This document shows positions 25,389-36,072 of a stretch of DNA of 64,000 nucleotides, piece by piece; positions within the stretch are counted from its first letter, which is position 1, and every line of letters starts with the position of its first letter. The position numbers and the translations under genes are program-made. The notes under the pieces are model-generated. The model made no database searches and had not been told where the DNA came from. It worked only from the letters and a program-made list of their open reading frames with translations. The DNA lies in contig MU404055.1 in NCBI GenBank assembly GCA_022695795.1, positions 1,302,001 to 1,366,000 of the forward strand, given 5' to 3'. Source of the stretch: Biscogniauxia marginata. Its lineage: Eukaryota; Ascomycota; Sordariomycetes; Xylariales; Xylariaceae.

Positions 25389-26576
25389 ATGAGCCGAACT
25401 TTGGAACCGACTCTGCTCTCCCTTCTGCCGACTTACACCACAGACCTACCGCAACCTCTCCTGGAGCTCGCCTCCTCTCTGCTGGCCCAGTCGCGCAACA
25501 ATGCCGGTACCTTGAAAGCAGAGGAAGAAGTGGCTCGATCGTACGCCTGCGCTCATATTGCTTGTGAACGCCTGAAAATCTCCCTCGACCTTCCCCCTAT
25601 ACAGCCGAGACCTCCCATACATCCCCGAATCTATAAGCGACTATATACACATCTCGACAATGTATTGCCTGCGAACTCTATCGGAAGGTCCGGTCGAATG
25701 AGAACCCCGACCTCTAAGATGCGAGAGTCGGGCATATTTGGGAGCGCAAATGGCAAACGAACCCCTTCACGAGCGACACCGAACAAAGAGGAGTCCCTCG
25801 CCAAGTTCAGGTCTCCAGTCGTGAGGGGCGACAATACACCTACCAGGTCCACCGGCAAGCCGCCCATGGTTCCCGCCAAAAGGAAGGCTGGAGGTGTTAT
25901 CAGCGCTTTACCCGCTTGGATAAGACCGACGGTTCAGTTTCTATGCAAGGAGTTGGAAGATGAGCGTATCGGCCGGACCGTATTAGCTGGCATACAAACG
26001 ATTGCCGCCCCCCAGGGTAGGCCTACAAAGGATGAATGGGTTAATGGCCATTTGACGCCATTGCTGGCGGCTGTATACCTTTTGGTCTTGTCCCAATTAT
26101 ACGTCTTGGAGCAGGGGGAAGTGGATAAAAGGCATTATGTTCAGTTGCGGAAGTCAATCCTGAAGGTTCTGGAACGCGCCCAGGAAAATGTCAGTGTCAA
26201 AGGCATGGATGAGGACGAGCTCTGGATCGGGTGGTCAGATATTCGGGCCAAAGATATCGACGAGGCCGCTACAAAGATCGTCGAGAACGGTTGGCAGAAA
26301 GACGAGTGGTACGCGGGCATCAAATGCATGGCTAACACGAACAACACGACGAATGGATCGAGAGAGGGGGGTGGCAGTTCTAATGAGGAGGTAGAAGATG
26401 ACGAGGGAAGAATCAGCGAGAGGCTTCACGTACAAAAGGGAGACACGATGTTCCAGAGTAGGTGGGACTTGACGGATCAAAAGAGAGAGGAGTACAGAGA
26501 ATGGAAAGAAGGGATATTACAGCAGATTGAGGAAATCGAGCGATCCGGGGCTTCAGAAGTCGATACCGCCGCATGA
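25389..26576 (+). CDS. ORC6: Origin recognition complex subunit 6
   Basis: Orc6 is the smallest ORC subunit, which acts in nuclear replication-origin licensing and MCM loading. It is a single exon of 395 residues. The N-terminal region (MSRTLEPTLLSLLPTYTTDL onwards) forms the first cyclin/TFIIB-like helical domain, including VARSYACAHIACERLKISLDL-type helices and PPIHPRIYKRLYTHLDNVLP. A basic, Ser/Thr/Pro-rich linker follows with several S/T-P sites (for example RTPTSK, SRATPNK, NTPTRST), likely CDK targets as in other Orc6 proteins. A second helical domain contains LPAWIRPTVQFLCKEL and AAVYLLVLSQLYVLEQGEVD. The C-terminus is acidic and ends with a coiled, Glu-rich segment. It shares a promoter region with the SSP120-like gene. 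Confidence 0.88.
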   Translation: MSRTLEPTLLSLLPTYTTDLPQPLLELASSLLAQSRNNAGTLKAEEEVARSYACAHIACERLKISLDLPPIQPRPPIHPRIYKRLYTHLDNVLPANSIGRSGRMRTPTSKMRESGIFGSANGKRTPSRATPNKEESLAKFRSPVVRGDNTPTRSTGKPPMVPAKRKAGGVISALPAWIRPTVQFLCKELEDERIGRTVLAGIQTIAAPQGRPTKDEWVNGHLTPLLAAVYLLVLSQLYVLEQGEVDKRHYVQLRKSILKVLERAQENVSVKGMDEDELWIGWSDIRAKDIDEAATKIVENGWQKDEWYAGIKCMANTNNTTNGSREGGGSSNEEVEDDEGRISERLHVQKGDTMFQSRWDLTDQKREEYREWKEGILQQIEEIERSGASEVDTAA

Positions 26577-27166
26577 ACGGAGACTTGCTTGTAGGTTCTT
26601 TGACCTCCGCCGTAATTGCGGCCTGCGTGATAGCCAAGATTTGATCTTTTTCTTGTCTCTTTCTCTGGCAGAACGCTATCTCCTCCTAGAACGTTCAGCC
26701 TTCGCTTCAATTCTGCCTACCCCTGAGCTTGATGCCTAGTTAAGTAAATTCAGGGGCAAACTTGCTATACACACCTTCTCCTCCCAAGACTTTGAGGGGA
26801 CATAGTACCATCAGTGTAAGTTTAGAACTAGACCACTGTCCTAAACCTTGCAGTGTTTTGAACTATAATTATATCTCTCAAGGGGTTCCTCAAGGGACCC
26901 AGCTAACTCCCAAGGGACTCAATAAAGGTCTACATAAGCCTGCATCTCCTTTGCTAGTTAGTTAGATTATGGAATCACTCATCCAAAAGTTTTCCCCGAT
27001 ATAACAACTACTCCGTTACCTTACGTACCAATGCAACTTAACCTTCTAACAATCAGGAATCGAGGAGCAAACAAAATAAACTGTTCAAAAGGGCCCGGGA
27101 TCACTCCTCTCTACACTCTATCTCAACATCCTTAAACACCCTACATTCAGACATATCTTCAGCGGT
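26577..27166. other. Intergenic region
   Basis: This gap of about 590 bp between ORC6 and the 2EXR gene should contain the ORC6 terminator and the promoter of the next gene. Nothing else could be supported. Confidence 0.55.
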
Positions 27167-28012
27167 ATGGCGCAGTCAAGCATCAAGGACCGACAATTCC
27201 ATCTCTTCCCGTACCTGCCGGTTGAGATACGGCTCCAGATATGGGAATACTTTGCCCTTCCGGCACACCCGGCTCTACATGTTATCACCGTCCCTCTCGA
27301 GGCATGCTTTACACGTCGCCATATTTCACGGGATTACGTTACTACCATCAGGGCACTCATGCAAGTCAATCAAGAATCAAGGATCTGTGTTCTCCACGGT
27401 AATGAGATGGTTATCCGTGTCAAATCGCCTGCGAAAGGGATACCCGGTTTTCGAAGAATTTCCTTTTCCTTATCTCCTAATTATTTCTTCGCAAATCCGA
27501 AGAAGGATATCTTTCACATCCGGTCTCACAATTACCCTCCTAGGAGTTTCACTCAGCCCCCCCCTCATTATTTTACTTCCATCTATAAAGATACATGGTA
27601 TCTGTCGAAAATCACGAATTTGATGGTCCACGAGGATTTTTTCCAGCTAGATGCTATCGACAGCGGACGAGTTCCAGAACACACGACATTGCTCATGTCT
27701 GCAATGAATCAACTTCAGCGAATAGCTATAACCATCGTGAAAGGCCCGACGCTTAGTAACTGCCTACTTAATGAAAGGAGATGCGGCAACCAGTGTGAGA
27801 AAAATGAATTCGGATTCAACTTAGTTCACCAAACGCCTATTCGCTGCCGCTGTACTTCGGAGGTCAAATACTTTCTCTCGCAGAACTTTTTAGATTCAGC
27901 AAAGGTTTTGGCGGATAAGGCAAGCATGCTAACTGCTCTGCTTGGACGGTCCATTGAGATGAGCGTCGTGGTACCCTACCCAGAATTCATTGGGCGTTCT
28001 ACGGACATCTAA
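27167..28012 (+). CDS. 2EXR-domain protein (F-box-like fungal family)
   Basis: The N-terminus carries FHLFPYLPVEIRLQIWEYF, the signature of the fungal 2EXR domain, a short F-box-like helical motif in large, rapidly evolving families of unknown function. The protein is a single exon of 281 residues. Further family-like features are LMQVNQESRICVL (residues about 65-77) and, later, an aromatic FNLV/PIRCRC region with several cysteines. No membrane segment or signal peptide is present. It lies about 750 bp upstream of the NLR-like gene on the same strand. Whether the two are functionally linked cannot be told. Confidence 0.78.
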   Translation: MAQSSIKDRQFHLFPYLPVEIRLQIWEYFALPAHPALHVITVPLEACFTRRHISRDYVTTIRALMQVNQESRICVLHGNEMVIRVKSPAKGIPGFRRISFSLSPNYFFANPKKDIFHIRSHNYPPRSFTQPPPHYFTSIYKDTWYLSKITNLMVHEDFFQLDAIDSGRVPEHTTLLMSAMNQLQRIAITIVKGPTLSNCLLNERRCGNQCEKNEFGFNLVHQTPIRCRCTSEVKYFLSQNFLDSAKVLADKASMLTALLGRSIEMSVVVPYPEFIGRSTDI

Positions 28013-28763
28013 GTATAATCCCATGGCCAATTCTTTTTCCACCCTCTCCGCAGGCGCTAGCAAGTACTTAGTCAAAGATGACTTTCTTGGTTGCTTGTAT
28101 AATGAGGCAAGTTACTTGACTTTGTCCTCTTGGGAAGCTTGAGTAGGAGGTGAATGATTGTATCTCATTTGGTGGGCAGTTGGGGGCCGAATCCCGCAGA
28201 ACGATGTCGATGGTCATAAATTCATATGGGATTTAGTAAGCAAGACAACATCTGCAGGATAAGAAGAATATAGTGATTGCTTATTTCTTAGTTTCTGTTC
28301 ACAATGAAGCCATGACTAAGGGATCAGGTCCTATTCACCTTGAACCTATGGGATAGAGAGGTCGTGTTTCTCAATACATGTGATATATAACAGCGAGTTT
28401 CCCAGTACTGCTGTGAAATAAGTCGCTATCTACGTTAGTTACTTCCTATGCCGAATGCATACTGGTCATGCGGATCTATCTGTCTATTGAGCTGCAAGAT
28501 GATGCACGAACCAGGATCTCTGCAGTAAGACATCGTTAGGGAAATGCCTCCTCTCCTCGCTGCGGCCAAATTGCTGCAGGCTAGCGAGTTCGGCATTTGT
28601 AAGACGAGAATACTGTCACTGCCTAGAGCTGAGCTGAGTATAAGTAAGCTTATCGCAGTTATACACATGTCGCTCAAGTGAAGCCTCACTTCAAGCTGTG
28701 AGACATGATTTCGATCGGGAGGTATAGCGCGCTCCAAGCCGGACAGCAAGCTGCTTGGGAAAC
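28013..28763. other. Intergenic region upstream of the NLR-like gene
   Basis: This holds the 3' flank of the 2EXR gene and the promoter of the NLR-like gene. A 104-codon minus-strand frame at 28435-28749 has no recognisable domain and is not called. Confidence 0.5.
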
Positions 28764-31700
28764 ATGGCGGATCCTTTTTCGCTAGGTGCCGGTATTATGG
28801 GTGTCATTGGACTGACGATCCAGATCGGCGAGCTTCTGGTGAAGTTTGGCAAGAACTGGAACAATGCGCCGGAGGACGTGAAGCATTTTGTCCTCGAGAT
28901 CCAGATGCTCAAGACGGCGCTGTCGATGACCTACGCAAATGCGATCACCAACCCGGAGTTCGCGAAGGCGATGGAAGGCAAGGAGTCCGCCCTATTAACT
29001 CACTTCTCGCCGTCTGATAATAAGTCGGCTCCGGGAAGGAAGATGGATCCCACAATTGAGACATGTAAGGGTAGACTAGAAAAACTGCTCACTAAGCTAG
29101 AGAAGGCGGCGAAGGGTGATCAATTTGGGTGGAATCGATTGAAGATGGCGTTCCTAGCTAGCGATATCCACGATACTGTCGTGGATCTTCACCGGCAGTG
29201 TCAGGTTCTGAATAACCTCGTCGCGCTTGACTCATTGACTCTGAGCATGGAGACATTGAACGAAGTGCGCGCCGCTAGGAAGGAGGCGGACGATGACCGC
29301 AGGACACGCCAGCAGTGGGAATCCAGGAACGACAACCAGATATCAGAATTGAAGGACGGACTCGACGAGCTAGGTCAGAATGACCAGTCCCAGGAACAGT
29401 CTCGGATCCTGAATCTTATCTCAACGAACAATTACGCGTCGCAGCAGCGGGATTTCCTCTCGAAGAAAACTGAGGGGACGGGGAGGTGGCTGCTCGAGTC
29501 CGAGGAGTACCAAAGCTGGCTAGCGGGTACCAGCACGACGCTCTTCTGTTACGGAATGCCTGGTTCGGGTAAGACCATCATGTCTAGCATCGTGATAGAT
29601 GACTTAACGGGCAGGAATCAAGACAGCTCAGACATCTACTTGGCTTATATATTCTGCAACTTCCGGATGCAAAATGAGCAATCCCCTGAGAATATATTAT
29701 CCAGCATCCTCCGGCAGCTTGTGCAGCGGCAGGATGTAATACCAGATTATATAAGGAACCTCTATTCTAGGGATAAGACCTTGCCGAGCCTGTCGCAAGT
29801 AAAAGGTGCGGCTGAAAAGGTAGCTAAGGACTTCAAAAGGGGAGGGTTTATCATCGTAGATGCACTGGATGAGTTCTCAACGAGCCTCGACGTCCGCCGA
29901 CGCTTGGTTTCCCAGTTATTCGAGCTCCAGAAGGATACGGGGCTGAAGCTCTTCGTGACGTCTCGCAAGGTTCCGGAGATCGAGGAGATGTTTGCCCAAA
30001 GTGCGAAGCTCGAGATCCGTGCCAATGACGGCGATGTGGCGAAGTACGTGCAGAGCCGACACCCGGATCTTCCTAGATATGTTCGCAAAGACCGGAGGTT
30101 TCAAGATAAGATACAGCATACGATCGTGAAGCACGTCCAGGGGATGTGAGTACCTAGGTCACTTCGCCTATCCAATGGGAATCGCTGACATTAGTATACA
30201 AGGTTCCTCCTCGCCCGGCTACATCTAGACTCGCTTGTCAACAAGAAGTCTCCTAAAGTAATGAGAATTGCTCTTGAAGAGCTCGACGGTGGAAAATATG
30301 CATACATCAAAGCGTACGACAAGGCAATGGAAAGGATAGCAGACCAGGACCTTGACCGGCGGGATCTGGCGAACCAGGTTCTCTCCTGGATTACATTTGC
30401 CAAAAGGCCACTGACAACAGGTGAACTTCAACATGCACTAGCCGTTGACCTCTATGATTATTCTTCGTCATCGTTTGACCCGGAAAACATTACCGACCTC
30501 GAGGTTATCGTGTCCGTCTGTGCAGGCCTCGTCACCATCGACACGGAAGCGAACGTCATCCGACTAGTCCACCACACGACACAGCAGTACTTCGACCGTA
30601 TCAAGTCGCGCATCTTCCCCCGCGCTGATTGGGACATCGCCTCTATTTGCATGCGATACCTCTCCTACCAGAACGTGGCCTCCGGAGCCTTCTCCAGCAG
30701 AGGCGACCATCTCCAGAGGCTCCGCGACTGGCCGCTGTTCAGCTACGCGAGCGAGTTCTGGCACGAGCACATCGACAGGAGCAATAGCTCCCAGGAAATA
30801 ACAATACTTAACTTCCTTGAGGCCGCGGGGGCCGCTACGCCCGCCTATCAAGCCGCGGTGATCGCGCGCTACGCCCAGTTCGAGGAGAGCGACTATTACT
30901 TCGTGGATTGGGACTTCGAGTCCGATGCTGGACGGCAGCCGGTTGCACTGCACTGGGCCGCCTTCATCGGCCACGACGTCATTGTCAGGAGGCTTCTGAA
31001 GAACGGACTAAACGCCGAACAGGAAGACTTCGAGGGCATGACACCAATGATGGTGGCCGCGCGACGGGGCCACAGCGGCACGGTCCAGATGATGCTGGAA
31101 GAATGGCAGATTACAGCCGAGACATCGCACAAGGGGCTGTCAGCGCTAATCTACGCGACGACGTTCGACCAAGAGGAGGTCGTCAAGGTGCTCCTGCGTC
31201 ACGTGGACGTCGGCACCCAAGGGACCGGCTCTCTGGGCCAGGCCATCGCGCTCGGCCGCGCCAACATCGTCAGGCTCCTGCTTGCCGACCCGCGGATTCA
31301 GCCCAATGTGGAGGCGCCCGACGGGAAATCGAACGGGCTGACGATAGCCGTGAAATCGGGGTTCGCGGAGATAGTGGAGGCCCTCTTGGCGGTCGAGGAC
31401 CTACACGTGAACTTTACCGACGGTGACGGTAGGACGGCGCTACACTTAGCGGTAATACACGACTACAAGGACATCGCGACACTATTGCTTAACGATCCGC
31501 GGGTCGAGGGGGACATAGACGACGACGAGGGGCAGACTCCGTTGTCCCTGGCAGCGGAACTAGGCCGTGCCGAGATAGCCTCCCGCCTGCTCCAAGAGCC
31601 GGACGTGGACCCGAACTCTAAGGACAGCAAGGGCCGAACGCCGTTGGCGCTAGCGGTGCAGAACCAGCATTGCGAGGTAGTCTCGCTGCTCCTCGGCACG

Positions 31701-32645
31701 CCCAACATCGACGCCAACGCGAGGGACGAGGACGGCGCGACGGCGCTCGCCCTCGCGGTCGGCGGAGACGAAACCGAACCCACAACGCCGTCGTCCGCAA
31801 AACCGCAAGGGCGGGAAGAGGACCAAAGACGGCGCGCACAGATCGTCGAGGCCCTGCTCGCGGCGAAAGACGTCGACCCCGAGCTGAAAGACGACCAGGG
31901 CCGGCCGCCCCTCTTCCGCGCGGCCTCGCGCGGCCACGCGGAGATCCTCTCGCTCCTGCTCTCCTTGGGCTCCGTCTCGGCCGGCAGGCTCGGCCCCTCC
32001 GGGCGCACGGCGCTCTTCCACGCGCGCGACGCGGCCGCGGCCCGCGCGCTCGTCGACGACGGCGGCGCGGACCTCGAGTGGAAGGACGCGCTGGGCTGGA
32101 CGCCCGTGATGCACCACTACCACGAGGGCCGCCGGGACGTCGCCGAGCTCCTGTGCCGCCGGGGCGCGGACCTGCAGCTCGCCGACGCCGCCGCCGACGG
32201 CGGCGAGACCCTGCTGCTGCGCGCGGCGCGGCGGGGGGACGCGCGGGCGGTGAACGTGTTCCTGCGGAACGGCGCGGACGCGAATAACGGCGGGGGCGGG
32301 GGCAGGTCCGTGTTGCTCGAGGCGCTGACGCGGAGCCCGAAAGAGGTGTCGGATGCTTTTGTTGAGAAGGTCGCCGGGCTTAAGGTAGCGGCGGGTGGTG
32401 CTAGCGCTACTGGTGATGGTGATGGTGGAGGCGGGACGGCTAAGTTCGAGTTCGAGTTCGATAGGGACATCCTGACCGAAGAGGATCCCGGGTCGACTAA
32501 CGCCCCGAGAAGCGAGCGGGAGACGGCGCGGCGGTACAGGGCGATCGTCGGACTGCTCCTTAAATGGGGCGCGGATCGGAATGCGATCAGCCAGCTAGAT
32601 CTGCTGAAGCTGAAGGCGAAGAAGGCGTCGATATGGAGTGTTTGA
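28764..32645 (+). CDS. NACHT-ankyrin STAND protein (fungal NLR-like)
   Basis: This is a signal-transduction NTPase of the type used in fungal nonself recognition and heterokaryon incompatibility. Exons are 28764-30145 and 30203-32645 (57-bp intron with CTGAC branch site), giving about 1274 residues. The first ~200 residues form a helical, HeLo-like/STAND N-terminal domain starting MADPFSLGAGIMGVIGLTIQ. The linker RDFLSKKTEGTGRWLLESEE leads into the NACHT domain. Its Walker A motif is GMPGSGKT (about 264-271) and its Walker B motif is FIIVDALDEF around D366. A winged-helix-like segment (VLSWITFAKRPLTTGELQHALAVD) follows. From about residue 705 to 1190 there are roughly a dozen ankyrin-like repeats (for example GRTALHLAVIHDYKDIATLLL). 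The start MADPF was preferred over an upstream in-frame MGN-M by family similarity. The 3' third is much more GC-rich than the 5' part. Confidence 0.9.
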
Positions 32646-33867
32646 TCAACTAGCCGGCCGGACAGACTTATTTAATTCACTTTATGAGCCGGGCGCGGTC
32701 GGTATTAGTATGGGAAATTATTCTGGCAGCGGGCTGGAGTATCATGTAAGTATTGGGGATAATGACCTCGTATCCCCCAAGGGCTTACAAGGCAGTACAC
32801 ATATATTACGGGAGTAACTATACGTAGTTCATATTCATACTACTCTCAGAACCCGTCTCAAAACATTTGTCCTCCTAGTGCCTCAAAACCGCCCCTTTAT
32901 ACATATCCCCCTTGTACCATTGCACGTACGAAATGCTGCCCTTTGAGAGTTACCCCCATCAAGTCCTCTCTTTCCCTTCTCCGGACGATATTAAGTCACC
33001 ACTAAGACTCCTAGTCGGTCCCAGGAAAGCTATTCCCGTTCTCGCTCTGCGTCGCCCTCGGAATAGAGCAGGTCACGTTAGTTCCGGGAAAGGTGTTCGC
33101 CGCTTCGGCGGCATCCTGGAGCTACGCGACTTCGGCCGGCGTGCGAGCGGCATGTTGAGGGTTGGGGATGGGCGTTGTTCAAAGGGTGGTTACGGGCCTC
33201 GGGGCTTCCTGCGGTCTGCTTCTTGGGGTGTCTTTGAGAGAATTGCACTTATTAGCGAGAGGTGTCAAAGAGCAGTTTCCCCTCCCCGTGGGTAGGAAGG
33301 GAAAGGGATAACGGGTGCTTACAGGATGTTCTCGAAGGATTGCATCTTTGATTGGCTTTCAATATTAAATTCTCATCGTTTATTATAATAGAATACAATA
33401 ACAACTTATGCCCAGTAGTAATTTATAATAATACAGCGAGGCTACATTGTTGATTATATCCTTCCATATTACATGGTTCTAAAAGAGTCCTATCTTCTGG
33501 GTACTCGTAACTATCATGTTTAATGCCATGGCCGCCGAGATGCTATTTAAAAAGTACGATCGTGCCACCCGGTACTTTTAATACTAGTCGCAATATTGCA
33601 GAAGGAGGTAACACGTTGATCATATAGAGCACGAGTAAACACCTCCTCCTCTCCCTTCCCCCGTCAAGGGAAGGAGGAGACAGGTATTGGATCAAACAGG
33701 CCTCGTATTGATTGACATTGCTTGAGCTGGATTTCGCTGCTTGCCTATATGTATGGTTATGCCGTAAGCGTGGTGGCATTATGCAAGAAAATAAGAGATC
33801 TGTCATAGGGGTATGAGAGGTATTTAAGACAGAAAGAAAAGCACGTGATATTTTATTATTTTCTTTT
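32646..33867. other. Intergenic region
   Basis: This gap separates the 3' ends of the NLR-like gene and the broken kinase gene (convergent). It includes an AT-rich part near 33350-33450. An open frame at 32912-33295 shows no domain. Confidence 0.5.
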
Positions 33868-34911
33868 CTACTGTGTGTCTGGGATAACTTTGGTTGATGA
33901 GTGCCTGATAAGTTCGATGATCGTCTTGGCCGATTCGGCTTCCTGTTTCCAGCATAGTGCAATAATTTCTGCGAAGGGCAGGGCACGCTGCCTAGTTCCG
34001 GAAAGACCCCAGCCTTATAGAGTTTCTTCACCTGGTCTTCGTCAGTCAGCTTGTTATACGGCTCATGCCCGGTGGCGATGAAGTAAATTGTTGAGCCCAA
34101 AGCGAAAAGGTCCTCTTTGATCGTCGCCGGCTGGATGTGTTTCCCAACCAGGCTCGGCAGCCTGTATTTCACTCCCGGAGCGACGGTAGCTCGCGAGCCA
34201 TCCAATGAAGACCCGCCGAAGTCATAGATCTTGAGACTAAGATCGACATCCAACAGAAAATTGTGCAGCCCGACATCGCCCTGAATGACACCGTGGGAGT
34301 GTAGAAGCTCAACACCCTCAGTGGCCTCCATGACCCACTGTCGCCTCTGGTCTGGCGATATCTTTTGTCCATACTTCTTAATAGATTCCTTGAGATTGCC
34401 GTGAGGCATGTATTCCAGCGTCAATGCGTGGTCGACGGGATCCCAATGCCTGAGTTGGACCAGTTGGGGATGTGTTCCAAGTCTCTCGTATATCTGCGCC
34501 CTCGATCGCCATCTCTTGCCTGCAGTCTGATGCTGTTGGACGGCCCGTCCAAGGAGACTTGATAACGTCTCCCGAGTTAAGACGTTCTACAAGTCCTATC
34601 GCCCCTCCCCCGAGGAACTAGCCCTTTCCCTGTATAATATTGAGTTTCTCTTCAAGCTCCTTGACAGAGACAGGCTTGCCATTGAAGACGAGGTGCTCCT
34701 CCTGAGGGTTGATACCTGCTTCGCCGCCCAGGCCGTCTGGGCTGTGGTCGCGGGCTACAAATGCACACATAATCAGCTTATCAGTGGGAAGCTCTATATA
34801 ATTTATGAAACGGGGAGAATAAAAGTATTCATCTTGCAGGGGTTCGCTGTAAGGTTGTTGCAATTTGCGCTTGGGACCACCTGCAGCCCCCAAACAAGTT
34901 AGTTCACGCAT
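33868..34911 (-). pseudogene. Broken protein-kinase-like gene
   Basis: Three reading-frame segments together cover a fungal Ser/Thr-kinase-like domain. From 34911 an N-terminal part (MRELTCLGAAGG...) runs in frame into a TAG at 34618-34620. The same frame then continues as FLGGGAIGLVERLNSGDVIKSPW, which contains the likely beta-3 lysine. Near 34496-34503 an apparent extra G (GAGGGCGCAG) shifts the frame between EMAIE and QIYERLG. The next frame carries TLEYMPHGN, the catalytic loop HGVIQGDVGLHNFLL, YDFGG and DLFALGSTIY. Near 33986-33995 a second shift leads to LPFAEIIALCWKQEAESAK and a stop at 33868. The start and any intron before the TAG are uncertain. Either this is a true pseudogene, or the window has sequence errors here; the combination of a stop and two shifts favours decay. 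Confidence 0.7.
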
Positions 34912-36072
34912 AAAGGACTTCTTCCCTCAGCTTAGAGTCTTGAGGAGACTAAGTGTATGTCTTGTTCTGCACCCTACCCATAGGAATACGCTGGTTGTAC
35001 CTAACTTGTCGGCCCTACGTGATACTTATATATATATAAAGAGCTTCTCGCCCACCTTAAATAGGTAAAGGGGCAAGCTTATTTACACCTTATTTCATAT
35101 ACTCCCTAGTCTCTAGCTCGTAATATCTCCTTACCATAAAATGCCTAGAAAAATATATCAAAAGCGGAAATTATATCATAGTATATCCAACCTCTTCAGG
35201 AGAAATGTCGTAATTTTGTTTATCGTCGTTGCACGTTTGTACTTGGACATTGACTTGGATAGTTAGTGATCGGCCTAAGTACATCCGAAAACCTAACCTA
35301 CGTCCATGGTACCTAAACTTGTAAAGATATGTTGATATTACGAGTAGAACAAGTTTCAGAAATAGGAAGTGTATGAAAACGAAATAGATAATTGCCGAAT
35401 ATAATCTAGGGCAAAAAATTATGTCAGGGTTTCTATTTTATGGTTTGTTCCTAGGACTATGAAGCGGAGACTGTAATGCCGATTACGCGCTGAATTGCGG
35501 CTATTTCCATATTTCTTCCTCGTATCCCTAGAGAACGATTTATTGGAGTAAATGCGTAGTATAATCGTGAAGTCTCAGTCACAATCTGCAAGGCACGCTA
35601 TGTGACTTTCGAAGATTACATGTGGCAAACGATGTGTACCGTCGCAACGCCACTGAGAAGGTTTGGTATAACAGAACACTTACTTACTTACTAACACAGT
35701 AATAGTAGCTCTGCACCTCCACTTCTGATATTTTAAACTTCTACAAGACACATCTCGATCAATAAGTTCGAGTCATTTTCCATAGAAGTGAATGCGGTGT
35801 TTCCCCGGCGAATTATGGCAGTCCATACTCTTATAAGTGAATTCATAACTTAAATGGCATCCAAAGTTTAGTGGATATTATGATCTTATCATCCATGAAG
35901 GTTCTTGCAGTCATCATAGTGACGCTATAGAAGTATGTTACAATATGGGGAACCCCTACCGAGGTTGTGAGAGCATCTGTCTTATAAGATGGAAGGCCCC
36001 AACTCGAATAATCTTCAACGGAGCAACCAATTCACATCATTTTGTTCAAGAGGTACTAAAACCATATTCATT
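34912..36072. other. AT-rich intergenic region
   Basis: This is mostly AT-rich DNA with dense stop codons and a TATATATATA stretch near 35026. No coding region is supportable. It separates two broken genes and may be mutated repeat DNA. Confidence 0.5.

Noticed and set aside
28435..28749. 104-codon minus-strand frame divergent from the NLR-like gene, considered as a partner gene
   Set aside because: No domain, amyloid-like motif or signal was visible, and the frame extends right up to the NLR start region where it would overlap the promoter.
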